A DNA stretch of 64,000 bases from Ostrinia nubilalis (lineage: Eukaryota > Arthropoda > Insecta > Lepidoptera > Crambidae): positions 11,054,001-11,118,000 of the forward strand of contig NC_087108.1 in assembly GCF_963855985.1 (NCBI RefSeq), written 5' to 3'. The position numbers and the translations under genes are program-made. Shown in pieces: positions 11,641 to 23,740 of the stretch (its first letter is position 1; the number at the start of each line of letters is the position of its first letter). The notes beneath the pieces were generated by a model that was not told the DNA's origin, ran no database searches, and saw only the letters and a list, made by a program, of their open reading frames with translations.

Positions 11641-13666
11641 AAATGAATTATTCTATAAAAGCTCATGTCATTCAAACTCCACTGAAAGAGCACGAACGTC
11701 TCTAATTTACCATGAATTACCATGAATGAAATGGAGGAATTCGCGTTGACTCTCCAAGGTGACCAGTCGTGCTAGGTCTGATGTTTACAGATTTAAAGGT
11801 ACACAAAATACACACAAAGCAACATTTTTAAAATGTTTCTCGTCTATGTAGATAGTTTGTTGTGGTGTGTAGTGTGTGAAGTGTGGTTAATCTCCAAAAC
11901 GATTGAACCAATTGTGCTAAACTCTCAGTAACATAATAGCTGATGTTTTATGAAGTACAAAGTACGTCTGCTTTTGCTTTTGATAAAATATTTAGGTTAC
12001 GCGTAAAACGACTTGGACATAGGTATCTTGCTAAACCAAATTCGCGACTGAGTAAACTCCACACTATGCGAAGCCGTTACTTTGTTATAGATCTTTCCGA
12101 GTATACTTTGGTAAGTAAGTAAGAAGAATGTCGTCAACAAAAGAGTTATCCAGTTTTTAACTACCTAAGCTAAACTTAGACATTACTTTAGACATCACAA
12201 TCTTGGTCCTCTTCCAAATAGAGAAACTTTAGAGTCCCTGATCAGATTTATAGATTTTCCAAAAGTTTGGAAAAACATTGGGAACGAAAATGTGGGTACC
12301 TACATATCAGTAGTTAAAAAGGTAACACAGAATCTCAATTTTTTACGAGTGACCTAAAAAGTTTTAACGAATCACTACCTCGCGGCAACGCTTTTATTTT
12401 TGAATAAATTGAGTTTTAGCTACGTTTTATTTCACAGAAACAGATTAAAATGAACTCACAAGTATATTTCGACAAAATCTTTGTCGTTATTTATTCCTAA
12501 CCTTTGGAAATAGCCGCTACCTGTCATTTCAAAGGTGAAACCTTTTTCCTTTAAAAATGTAGAAAATATCAAAGTGAAAAGCATTTCCCACAACGTCTGC
12601 CAGTCGAGTTTCCATGGCACATCAGACTAAATACTGACATCTTATGTAGTTGCAATAACAGCTATTTTTCAACAAAATCGTGTAGCTTAAAGTGCTGGTA
12701 CAATATGCAGTAACAGGCTGGTATCTACACAAAGGCGCGGCTTATCTTAATTTTTCGTTTGAGATAAGCATTTGTAAAGTGGATCTCGGATTTTTTTCAT
12801 CATAACTTCTGTCGTTTTGCTGATATGGAACGAGATTTTGTCCTTGTCCTTGTCCTTTTCTAGGGTTCTGTAACTCAAAGGGAAAAAGGAACCTCTACAG
12901 GATCCCTCCGTTTTGCATATTTAGTTGTCCCATATCAAGACCCTTTCAAGAATGCATCATAATTATATCAAAACGCATTCATAACTTGTACAAAACCCTT
13001 GGTATTACATATTATTCCTATTCTATTCTGCTCGTTACTAATGATTAAGGATATAAAAAACTTATTTATGTACTAAGTAGTAGATAATTTTACTTACACC
13101 TAGACTAAATTATTGTTCAAACTAACTTTTTATCGATACTCGTTAAAATAAAGCACATCGATCGTTAGCGAATATAAATATTGTGTATGATGTGAGATTG
13201 AAATAAGAATTAATTAAAATACCAAGCACGACACTGTCATGTCGTTCTTTAAATACAATAGAATTGTGTTTCAATTTAGTTATTCGAGTTATTTTGAAGC
13301 TAGTATAAAGATAAAACCGGCACTCGCTTTTATATTAAACAACCATTAAGACCGTCCATTGTTTCAATGTACAAAATGGCGGACGCGCTCAGTTTAATAT
13401 TTTAGCCGGTACATTTTTAAATACAGCGTTGAATAAGGAGTTTCGAGCTTATTTGATAGACCGGCTTTTCGGTATGAAGGGTGACATAAATTGGGTATTT
13501 GATATTACATTCAATTCCAAGAACTTCTTTAAAAAGCACTTCTTTGATGCCCTGAAAATAGAAAACTAACTCATATTTTATATTTTTTGACAACTTTTTT
13601 ATTATTTTTAAACCAAAAGTTTGTGAATTGCATTCGCCAAATAAGTAACTAACGCGTATTATTATA
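11641..13666. other. No gene recognised
   Basis: This is AT-rich sequence without an exon I can support. At 12855-12930 the words 'ctagggttctgtaactcaaa' resemble the end of the 'ggttccgt' repeat found at 39211-40275. At about 13340-13400 there is a GC-richer patch with 'aaaatggcggacgcgctcag'. Confidence 0.4.
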
Positions 13667-14754
13667 CAGTGTGAGTCACGTTAAAGTGTACATATGAAAA
13701 TAGATGAAACTAGACCTATTTTTATCGACAAAAAAGAGGTCAAAAAATTTTTGAGATTTTTTTTTTAATTTTTTATAGATTTTTTTTTATTCCAATTACT
13801 TATTGTAAAGAAAACGTAATAACTTTTAAACTAAGCGGTATATCCTGATAAAATAAAAACAGTAATAATGCTTAATAACAGGCGATACAAAAAAAATACA
13901 CAAAATACACAAAAAATGCCAACAAATAATAAAAAATGATACTTTTTGAAAAAAAATTGCTTTTAAATTCGTGTTTTTTGGTTATTTGATCAATTTCTCC
14001 AAAATATGCCCCTATAACAGGTGGTTTTTATTACTTTGTATTATTCTCTATCGTATTATCTTTGTAAAACCAAAAATCGCTTGTCTCTATCCCTATCACA
14101 ACATTTGCTATGATCGTTTGAACAAAGCCTGCCACAACATTATTCTCCGCTACAGGTAGAGAAAATTTTAATTTTAACTAAAATGCTTATTTTACTTCGA
14201 AATCTTTTGTTTTTATTTGAAATCTAACTTGTCTTTATCAAAATTACAAATCTAGAGCCATTTTCAGTTTCGTTGTTAACGAAGGCTTAGAGGCTTAGTT
14301 CAAACGATCATTGCAAACGTTGTGATAGGGATAGAGACATGCGATTGTTGGTTTTACGAAGGTAATACGATAGAGAATAATACAAAGTAATAAAAACCAC
14401 CAGTTATAGGGGCATTTTTCGGAGAAAATGATCAAATAACTAAAAAAAAACGAATTTTAAAGCAGATTTTTTTCAAAAAGTATCATTTTTTATTATTTGT
14501 TGGCATTTTTTGTGTATTTTATGTATTTTTTTAGTATCGTCTGTTATTTAGCATTATTACTGTTTTTATTTTATCAGGATATACCGCTTAGTTTAAAAGT
14601 TATTACGTTTTCTTTACAATAAGTAATTGGAAGAAAGAAAATTTTATAAAAAATTTAAAAAAAATCTCAAAAAAATTTTGACCTCTTTTTTATCGATAAA
14701 AATAGGTCTAGTTTCATCTATTTTCATATGTACACTTTAACGTGACTCACACTG
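13667..14754. mobile_element. Palindromic TA-flanked element, about 1.09 kb
   Basis: The ends CAGTGTGAGTCACGTTAAAG and the complement CTTTAACGTGACTCACACTG are flanked by TA. The similarity continues inward for about 500 bp on each side (for example 'tctctatccctatcacaac' at 14084 against its complement at about 14318), leaving only a short centre near 14165-14290. It is probably a Tc1/mariner-mobilised fold-back element. The 62-codon frame at 13971-14159 lies in an arm and is not conserved as protein. Confidence 0.8.
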
Positions 14755-16877
14755 TATAATTTCCTTTGAAACCTATTCTATTTCTATGGGAACCATGATT
14801 CCACGAAGTTTCATTTTCAGTCACACAATCTGCTCATTTTATGTTAAACAACAAGAATAAAACATTTTATCTAATCCAAGTAAAAATAGGATATGTATTT
14901 TTCTGAAATATATTTTTTTCATTCATTCATTCATTCAAGAACTGTTTGTTCCTTTCATAAAAAATATTCTACTCGTGGCCGTTCATAAATAGCGAAATTA
15001 TCAAGGGACTTAATAGTAATAAATGCCTAGTTCTTGCCTTATAAATAATTCCTGAGGCGTCCGTACAATCTGGCCGATATCCGTACCAATGAAATCCGAC
15101 ATGGCAGTGTGACGTCACAGGATAGTTCAAAACTGGTTACTAGATAGTACCTACCTACTATTAGTATAAGAACAAAGCTTGTAGCAGGTGAATCAATATG
15201 AGAATTTTTGTTATAGAGATAGATGAAACCTAGAAGATTAATATAAGCTTAAATTATCATCGAATGTCGCATAAATATTAACTTATGGGAGGTGACATAA
15301 TCTCATCGACTACCCTGTCTTCTGCAAGTTATTGTAGAAGACAGGGTATATATTCCATGAGTATATAGTATAGTCCAACATTATTGTTAAATAACTACAA
15401 TAACAGTGAACAATAATAAAACAAAAAATGATACAAAAACTACACTGGAGAATGGATAGCCTTTTTTTAATACGGAAAAATACAGGTAGAAATTTTGTCT
15501 GAAAAACTCTTCTTCAGAAAGATGATTTTGTATTCGTTCGTTCTGGTCACTGCCGACCGGTCCTGCGCTGCGCGCATCTAGGTATTTTCTACGACCGTCA
15601 CCAGATCGTCGGTCCACCTAGTAGGGGGCCTGCCCATACTACGTCTGTATGCTTTTGATAAGAATTAAAGTGTTTTTAATTTGGAAAAAAAAAAATCTCT
15701 AATCCTTCAGATGATCCCTTCTGATTCTTCCTGCAATATGTTCGGGTTCGGGCACTTAATAGGAGTGTTGGCGCGGACATCTCATGTTATTCAATTAGGT
15801 TATTTAGACAGAAAAAGGGGGTTTCTTCTCTAGTTACTAATATTAGGTCTTCTGTTCTAGAATTGGGGAAGCGCTTACAAAAATAGTCTTTAGGTTTTGT
15901 GTTTTTGCTTTGGGTATGGTCATTTTTCATTGATGGTTTTCTCCTATCGGTCATAGCGTGATGTTTTATTATAGCCCATTTATCTTTCTTCGATAAATTA
16001 ACTATCAAACACTATAGTATATTTTCGAAACAAATCAGTAGTTCCTGAGATAATACTAATTATTCCACATTATATATTTCTAGGCAGGAAGATATAAGAT
16101 AGATTACTTAGCCATATTTCAGATTGGAGAGAAATACATTCCATTTTAGTCTTAGCGACCCAAATATGACACAACCTGCTCAACAGTGACACATTTGGGC
16201 CAAATGTGAGTGCTTTTGATATTTTAAGTGCAAAGTGATGTGTATTATACAACATTAGGCAACAAATAGTGTTGATCATTCCTAAAAATATACACCTGCC
16301 TCTTTCTAGGATTGATCACTATGAAGATGTATCGTTTTTTAGTATACTTTAGTGCCTATATGTCCTATTTCTTCTTTTTTTGGCAACTACTATAGTGTAG
16401 CTCTCATAATCCATAGGCAACTAACATAGCTCTATCAGTAAGACACAAAATTCCTAACCAACTTTCAAACTTCAAATGACCTTCAACCATAAAAATTGTT
16501 TTTCAGTATACAAAAGAGACCACAACAACAATTGTTTTTTTAATTATCATATCATGTCAAATGTACCGCAAAGGCCGGACTCCGTCATATTATAACTCAG
16601 CGGACCCCCATTCCTGTGGGAATCTGGGACGTACACATTATACGGGACCCCTACTAAGTCGCCATGTTTATTTGGCAAGGCATAAGGTCTACTTTGTACA
16701 TGACAAGGAAATAATACATTGCATGAAAAGTGCGATTCCGGGTCAGAAGTATGCGACGAAATGTCACACAAAATGAAAGAGGTATTTTTTTTTCAGGTTT
16801 TTATTTTTGTAACATAATCAAGATTAGCATTGCCTCCTAAAATATACTTAAAAAACATGTAATGATTTCTACTTATA
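14755..16877. other. Intergenic, no gene; small repeats
   Basis: An ATTC microsatellite lies at 14919-14938. A minus-strand RTE fragment at about 15536-15650 ('cctgcgctgcgcgcatctag', 'ccacctagtagggggcctgc') matches the LINE at 11200-11280. The frames at 16547-16776 on both strands have no motif. Confidence 0.45.
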
Positions 16878-17935
16878 GTCCAGTCATTTAAGCTTAAATT
16901 AGGTAAGAATCTCGGAATTCGAGATACCCAGCTGTAAGTCTGTAAATACTTGTATATTGACACCCTAAAAGTTGTCTCAAACCCTACATATGGTAGGGTG
17001 TAAGCAACTATTAAATTTTAAGGTCAAAGGTCACAAAAATCTGTTTTTTGCGCTTTTTTTGGAAATATCTCATTTCCTATGGGTTTTTTGCTATTTGTAT
17101 TTATTATCAATATTGTAGAATACTAAATTCTCTACAAATTTTGTTCAAAAAAAATTTTTATACGGTGAACCGTTTTCGAGATAGAGAGCGGCCGCTAGTA
17201 CTTATAATAAATCTGTAGAGGTCAATTCTATACATGAAATATATTTTCAAAATAACTATCAGGGGGTGATTAGTGATCGATACTGATGCCAAAAATGCAA
17301 TCAGTAAAATTTTTGTCTGTCTGTCTGTCCGTCTGTATGTTCCTTATAGAAACAAAAACTACTCGACGGATTTTAACGAAACTTGGTACAATTATTCTTC
17401 ATACACCTGGGCAGGTTATAGTATACTTAGGAATTCCCACGGGAACAGGAATTAGCGGGAAAATCCTTTTGTATGAAAAATCTAAACGCTTAACGGAAGT
17501 TAGACGCTTGAAATTTGGCATGTAGGTACCTTAGTAAACTTAAAGCTTATTTACAACAAGGAATTTCCGAAATTCCCACGGGAATTTGCGCTTTAGTTGA
17601 CCTGAAGTGATGCAGTGACCGCGCGCTCTCCGCCCTCTATCTCGAAAACGGTTCACCGTATAAAAAAATTTTTTGAAGCAAAATTTGTAGAGAATTTAGT
17701 ATTCTACAATATTGATAATAAATACAAATAGCAAAAAACCCATAGGAAATGAGATATTTCTAAAAAACGCGCAAAATACCGATTTTTGTTACCGTTGACC
17801 TTGAAATTTAATAGTTGCTTACACCCTACCATATGTAGGTTTTGAGACAACTTTTAGGGTGTCAATATACACATATTTACAGACTTACAGCTGGGTATCT
17901 CGAATTCCGAGGTGAACTTACTATAATGACTGGAC
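16878..17935. mobile_element. Inverted-repeat element, TA target duplication, 1.06 kb
   Basis: The ends are GTCCAGTCATT, flanked by TA on both sides. Arms of about 320 bp pair (16878 to about 17200 with about 17615-17935); for example 'ctcggaattcgagataccca' on the left has its complement near 17895. The 400-bp loop carries a widespread-looking sequence with a TCTG microsatellite at 17319-17334 and 'cctgggcaggttatagtata'. It encodes nothing. Confidence 0.8.
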
Positions 17936-18117
17936 TATTATTAAACATAACTAGCTGACTCAGCAAACTTCATATCACCATATTTATTTCTTTTACACAA
18001 ACCGTTTTGTCACCTTTTAAAACTTTCCTGAACTATGACAAACATCTAAACCAAAATCTGTTCAGCCGTTCTCGAGTTTTATAGAGACTAACGCGTAACG
18101 CCCGTATTCACAAACGA

Positions 18118-18348
18118 TACTCTCAAACGATACTCACAAACGATACTCACAAACGACACTCACAAACGATACTCACAAACGATACTCACAAACGATACTC
18201 ACAATCGATACTCACAAACGATACTCTCAAACGATACTCACAAACGATACTCACAAACGATACTCACAAACGATACTCACAAACGATACTCACAAACGAT
18301 ACTCACAAACGATACTCACAAACGATACTCACAAACGATACTTGTTTA
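18118..18348. repeat. 13-bp minisatellite (tcacaaacgatac)n
   Basis: About 17 near-identical copies of a 13-bp unit (tcacaaacgatac, occasional variants) run directly from the inverted end of the outer MITE, whose inner edge has the same word, cacaaacgat. The array therefore seems to have grown from the transposon end. There are no spacers, so it is not CRISPR-like. Confidence 0.9.
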
Positions 18349-18695
18349 AGTGAAGCAGCAAATCGAACGCACAGCGTTGAATATAGCTCTATGATTGGTT
18401 CGTGGGTCACCCTGTGCGTCCACGCGCACTGTGAGACCTCATAGTCAGTGCCGTATTATCCATAAGGCACTTTAGGCCAGTGCCTAGGGGCCCACTATAA
18501 ACAGGGGCCCAGCACTCCCGATTAAAAAATGAAAAAAAAAAAAAATGTTAAAGATTATTTTATGTAAAAAAACTCAAACCACCTTAAAACTTCTTCTTAT
18601 TTTGGTTTACACATTCAATCGTCATAATTATTTCGATATTGTGGAACCTAATTTATTTTCGTAACATTGGCATTACTGCTTTGGTTTACATGACA

Positions 18696-21445
18696 GGTCG
18701 ACCGTCGACATCCTTCAGAGGCTAAAAAGCCTCACTGCGGAGGCTAGGGAGAGGAGTGACTGAGGGTGTGTTGGCTGTTGTATCATTCGATACCATCCCT
18801 CATTCCACCATAATCTAGGCACTTCAACATCACAGAGTGCCTCAGTGTCAGTAACTTAGAGCGCTGCTGGCCGATTACTTACGGAATCGCGAAGTCCTGT
18901 ATGTTAACAGAGACAGCCAGCTCTAACGGCGCGGCGTAGCCAGCGGGGCTCCGCAGGGTTCGGTGCTCGGTCCACTCTTGTGGAACCTAGGCTTCAACTG
19001 GCTCCTCCGGGGCGTCCTTCTCGCGGGCATGAGTTTCATATGCTATGCGGATGACACTCTGGTCACTGGTCCGGGGGAAGACATTTGGGCCCGCTGCACG
19101 GCTGGCGTCGGCGGGCGGCACATTAGTCGCTCGCAGAATTCGACGCCTCGGCTGAAAGTCGCGCTGGAGAAGACTGAGGCCCTCTTCTTTCTGAGCCCTC
19201 CCGACGCCCACATTGTGGTTGAGGACGTTAGGATTGACGTCAAAGATTTTTTTTTCTATTTATTAATTTAGGGACTTTTACATAGTATGTCAGTCCCATC
19301 ATAACCTAATCATAAACTAAATAACCAAAAAATTAAAAATAACTAAACAATAAAAAGAACGAGTAACTGTCACTGGAGAATCACGGAAACCATGTCGCAA
19401 ATGAGTTTAGCAGCATCTGATGAAGGGTTGGCTAAAATGCTTTAAAATACTCTTACATCGAGCGTTTTAAGATTTAGTTGACTCACCAACGACAGCCGCT
19501 CTCTTTGGTTCTTGACACATTCCGTCAACAAGTGCTGTACATCATCCGTTTTATCGCAACACCTATCACAGTTTGGAGAGTTGGATTTTTTCATTAAGTA
19601 AGCGAACTTGTTAGACGGAATGTGACCAGAACGAAGTCTATGTAATAAAACAATATACTTTCGGCTTAAATTAACATTTGAAAACCACGGTAAACGAGGA
19701 GGTTCACACGACATAGTTTTGTACCAAATGCTTAGATTAATAAAACCACCAAATGCCTTTTTCTAAAGAGATTTCATTATAATGCTCTTTCCAAATATTA
19801 TAAACTTTATTATTAAATTTTCCCAATAATTCCGAATAATATGGTTTAACTTCAAATTGAGTGCCATCTATTATTGCTAGTTTAGCCAGTCGGTCTGCCT
19901 CCTCGTTACCTTGCAGCCCTATATGCAAAGGGATCCATTGTAGGTACAACTGGTTGCCATTTTTACTGCTCTCGTTAATTAGTTCCAGGATTTTATAGAG
20001 GCGCATCGAGCAATATGTTGCAACGCGCTCTTGCTGTCAGTGAAAATTAAAGTTTTTGTGAAGTTATGATTTTTGGAATAATCGAGTGCATTAAAAATCG
20101 CAACCAACTCGGTAGACATTATAGATATATCTGTAGGTATTTTAAAACTTCCCACGTCCCTCCTATCCACATTACAATACGCTGCACCTATCCCTCGCTT
20201 ATTAAAGATGAAATATCTGGGCCTCACGCTTGACGGGAGGTGGCATGGCTAGCGCCACGCCTCCTCAAGGCAGCCGGCGCACTGAGTTGGCTACTCCCGA
20301 ATTTAGGAGGGCCACAAACGAGGTGTCATCGACTTTATGCCGGCGTTCTGAGGAGCATGGCGCTGTATGGCGCCTCAATCTGGGCGGACGCACTCAACAA
20401 GAGGGAGAAAGCCGCCCTTCTGCGCAGGCCCCAGCGGGCCATAGGCTCATAGCGCAGAAAGTCGCAAGGACCTACCGAACGGTAGAGCACGCTGCGGCGT
20501 GCGTCCTCGCTGGTACTCCTCATTGGGAGCTAGAAGCTGGAGTCTTGTCTGTCATCTATCACTTGATGGCAGATCAGAAGGCGCGTGGAAAGCGCCCGGC
20601 CCCAGAACGGCGCGGCGCCGTCAGGCAGGAAGAGCGCGAGATCATGACCGACCGCTGGAAGGAAGACATGACTCGCGCGCAGTTTGGCCGCCGCAATCTG
20701 GACGCCATTGGTCCTGTTCTGGACCAATGGTTGGAACGACCGCACGGGTTCCTCACGTTCCGTCTGGCGCAGGTGCTGACCGGGCATGGCTGCTTCGGTT
20801 CGTACCTGCATATGATCGGGCGAGAGGAATCCCCACTGTGCCACAAATGCGGCGCGGCGGATTACACGGTGCAGGCGGTGCAGCACACCCTCGCGGTCTG
20901 CACAAGCTGGGAGGAGTAGCGCCGTGTCCTCACTGTGGTCGTGGGCCGGGATCTTTCGCTTCCAAGCCTGGTCAACGCCATGCTGGGAAGTGAAGGATGC
21001 TGGATGGTGGTCGCCTCCCTTTGCGAAGAGGTCATCCTTCAGAAAGAGGCAGGTGAGCGCGAGCGGAAGTACGATCCTCTCGCCTCATCGCAGAAGGGGG
21101 TGGAGAAGGCGGTTGTACGACCGTTCTACTCTCCCTCCAGGTGGCGGCCAGCAGGCCGGGGGTGCGGGGGCACCCTTGTCACCTCCGTCTGATGGGAACG
21201 GCTTGGCGTTTCGGGCCATTCCCGTCGGCCCCCCAAGGTGGCCGTGTAGGGTCCGCCGTGTAGGCGAGCTGTCGCCGGTGGTGTTGCAGAAGTCTAAGGC
21301 TACGGCCAGACACTCGCGACACCCCCACTTGGGCGATGACGGAACGCCGTGGAGGTTTTAGTGGGTATACCCCGTCCTTTTGAGTCCCACACACCACCCT
21401 GTCCCCCGGCAGTGGTGACGGTGCGCAAAGCATTTCTTCCGCGAC
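18696..21445 (+). mobile_element. R1-clade LINE, 5'-truncated, degraded, with a nested insert
   Basis: The plus strand encodes the second half of an R1-like ORF2. From 18915 to 19240 come RT motifs including GPLLWNLGFNWLLRG and CYADDTLVTGPG (the YADD catalytic box) in shifting frames. From 20213 to 21060 come LGLTLDGRW, LYAGVLRSMALYGASIWAD, and a zinc-knuckle-like CHKCGAADYTVQ...HTLAVC segment typical of R1/TRAS-type elements. A GC-rich 3' UTR follows to about 21445. Stops and frameshifts make it inactive. GC content is far above the surroundings. It is interrupted at 19248-20203 by another LINE. Confidence 0.8.
19248..20203 (-). mobile_element. RNase H-bearing LINE, 5'-truncated
   Basis: On the minus strand the frames at 19979-20227, 19737-20006 and 19442-19714 form one broken polypeptide. 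It begins in an RNase H domain (STELVAIFNALDYSKN, FTDSKSALQHI, WIPLHIGLQGNEEADRLAK) and ends in a C-terminal CDRCCDKTDDVQHLLTEC zinc-finger-like motif. The 3' end is an A tail (T run at about 19248-19256 on +). A 6-bp duplication AAAGAT (19242-19247 and 20204-20209) flanks it, splitting the R1 phrase that continues as KYLGLTLDGRW. It belongs to a non-LTR group that carries RNase H (I-like). It is inactive. Confidence 0.8.
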
Positions 21446-21791
21446 AAAAAAAAGGGGGGCCCGAAACGAGCTGTGCCTAGGGGCCCCGAGATGGTTAATC
21501 CGGCCCTGCTCATAGTAATGTTTGTGAATACGGGCGTAACCCACAGCGATTCATATTTATATTACCTACTATTTATAAGAACACAGCAAAATTTTATCGC
21601 CTAGTTCCATATTATTTGCCGAGTATCAATAGTAATATTCCCAGTTACAGGTTAAAAATGTAAATTGTTTTACCTGTACCTCGCGGGTCGGATGTGCCTT
21701 CTTTACATATTGTAGCGTTTGTTCAGATATACAAAACGTGATGTTGTTCAGGAATTTTGTTTGACTTTTACATACCTACATACGATTCTAA

Positions 21792-21922
21792 TGCCCGTAT
21801 TCACAAACACTATGAGGTCTCACAGTGCGCGGTGACACACGAACCAATCACAGAGCTCTATTCAACGCTGTGCGTTCGATTTGCTGCTTCACTTAAGCAG
21901 GCATCGTTTGTGAATACGGGCG
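21792..21922. mobile_element. Intact short copy of the 'gcccgtattcacaaac' MITE
   Basis: It has the same ends and core as the nest at 18.1-21.5 kb ('caacgctgtgcgttcgattt', 'gctgcttcacttaagcag'), with TAA on both sides (21789-21791 and 21923-21925). It gives the empty site for the hAT insertion. A partial copy lies in intron 2 of the CG3556-like gene (40940-41012). Confidence 0.85.
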
Positions 21923-22449
21923 TAATTTATGTAAAACCTGCCTACAATAATACCCTTGTTATGATAGAGAGAATTTTCCAAACGTGCGTGATTAAATCCA
22001 TAAGTAAAATGAAGGATTATTGGAACTCTACCATTTTTGAAAAATTGAATTTCTAGCTGAAAATCGTATTCTGTGATTGGCGGATTTAGGCTTCCCCACG
22101 CTGCCCAGACTGCTTGGGGAAGCCTGGTGTTCGCATGTGTCCCTCCCTTTGTATCCATGGGAAGATTATCTATTCTACTATGCCAGAACCACGCGGCTAC
22201 TTGTCAGAAAGAACACTGTTACTTATCAAAGATCAAAGTATGGTAAATAATTACTAAAAGGGACTTTCTATGACACACAGATTTCCACAAGCAGCATGAA
22301 AAAGCTTCTTCATGTCGTGTCGACAACAAACCTACACAGTGTCAGCCCAAAACTACCATCCCATATGGTGACCCGAAGTGGTGGTGGGCAAGCTATATTT
22401 CAGACGTGTGTGGAAAGAGCCCAAAAATTTAATAAAAGCTTTGACTTTG

Positions 22450-22546
22450 AACCTAAGCTAAGGCTGAATTGCACCATCTAACTTAAACCATGACAATAAC
22501 GATGATCGGCGTACTTTATGGCGTAGTAAGATGGTGCAACCCAGCC
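22450..22546. mobile_element. MITE related to the copy at 2635
   Basis: The ends are 'aaggctgaattgcaccatct' and 'agatggtgcaacccagcc'. A further partial inverted piece follows at 22550-22610 ('tgcaccaccatcttaattt'). Confidence 0.55.
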
Positions 22547-23484
22547 AAAGTTGCTTGCACCACCATCTTAATTTAATTTTAACAAACGTCAAACTGTCAA
22601 ACTCCAAACAAAAAGTTCCTAGGTCCTAGATTAGCGAAGATTACAATACAACAAAATAAACCATTGCCCTTTCAGCAAACATTCACCTTCAAAAATACCA
22701 TAAAAAGCATACCCCATAAGAAGCAACATGAAGATTAATAGATCGCTTATGTGCGCCATCAATCAGGAATGTGCCTGGAACCAGGGAAGGATCCGAAAGA
22801 ACCATTTTACGCTGAGCTGATAATTTCAATAAAGACAACAGCTGAAAAACATGGAGGCTCATTTTAAAAAACTACGTCTCTTTTTACAATCGAGACTTTA
22901 TTTTAACGACATCATAGTTGAAATTAATTACTTTTATATTTTCTTTTAGTAGGGATAAGTACCTATTCAATTCTGTTAAGAAAGTTAATTTTAAAAACAA
23001 ATCTTAACTTATTTTTATCAAAAGAAGAGACTAGTTGGCTAGAAATTAGATTTTGTGGAAGACAAATTACTATATTCCCTCCATTACTACTTAAATTGTA
23101 CGTAGATAGATGATAAGCTTGTGTTAGAAATGGATTCACCACAATAGTCCAACAATAGGGACTTTCTAGTAAACACAAAAAAATAAAAACGCTTGTCAAG
23201 TTAGTTCACCAAATGGTGCAGTAGTCAACAGAAATCTACTGTTCTCTCGATCCATCTCGATTCCTAAACCGTTCAGCTATTGTCGCTTTAGGTACTATCT
23301 TATCAATTTTAAAAACCTGTACGGAACCCAAAATCCTTCCACCTACGCTAAGGACATAAATCGTTGCGTGAACATCCCGCTATAACTCACGAGGGCGCTG
23401 CATATCCCGCCTGAAGGCTGTTCAGATGCTATTCACAAAAAAAAGTACAATTTATCTGTAAGAAAAGAAAGAAAGTTCTTTTTA
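22547..23484. other. No gene recognised
   Basis: This is AT-rich sequence. Short open frames on the minus strand (22963-23199) have no motif and no splice-site support. Confidence 0.35.
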
Positions 23485-23740
23485 GGGTTCCGTAGCCAAA
23501 TGGCAAAAAACGGAACCCTAGATTCGTTATATCCGTCTGTCTGTCTGTCCGAGGTTTCGCTTGGAAACTATAGGCACTAGAGAGCTGTAATTTTGTGGAG
23601 ATATGTAGGTATATCAATCACGCCTACAAAGTGGTAGAATAAAATTTTGTAAAAAAAATTTTTTAGGGTAGCTCCGCTACATGTAAAATGGAGATGAATT
23701 TTTTTTTCATCTTCAACCCCGTCGTGTGAGGTATCGCTGG
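23485..23740 (-). mobile_element. Fragment of the 'agggttccgt' lepidopteran repeat
   Basis: 'tagggttccgtagccaaatg' and 'aaaaaacggaaccctag' with a TCTG run mirror the end of the longer element at 39211-40275. Only one end is present. Confidence 0.5.

Larger units (their letters stand above)
18446..21508. mobile_element. hAT-type element inside the MITE
   Basis: The left end, CAGTGCCGTATTATCC, pairs with the right end, GGTTAATCCGGCCCTG. Both share the motif 'gtgcctaggggccc' further in. An exact 8-bp duplication, CTCATAGT, flanks it (18438-18445 and 21509-21516), as expected for hAT. The pre-insertion site is visible in the intact MITE copy at about 21806 ('actatgaggtctcac' on the other strand). 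No hAT transposase is present. The middle is filled by an R1-clade LINE. Confidence 0.85.
18099..21536. mobile_element. Outer MITE of a four-level nest
   Basis: The ends CGCCCGTATTCACAAAC and the complement GTTTGTGAATACGGGCG are flanked by TAA (18096-18098 and 21537-21539). The same MITE, without any insert, is at 21792-21922, so its native length is about 130 bp. Here it has been enlarged to 3.4 kb by a minisatellite and by the hAT element inserted between 18445 and 21509. The TAA duplication suggests a PIF/Harbinger-type element. Confidence 0.8.

Noticed and set aside
18118..18348. CRISPR-like array
   Set aside because: Direct 13-bp repeats with no spacers, in a eukaryotic genome and next to a MITE end.
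20230..21361. GC-rich open frames as a host gene or horizontally transferred segment
   Set aside because: They are frames of the R1-clade LINE (LGLTLDGRW, CHKC...HTLAVC) in their usual order.
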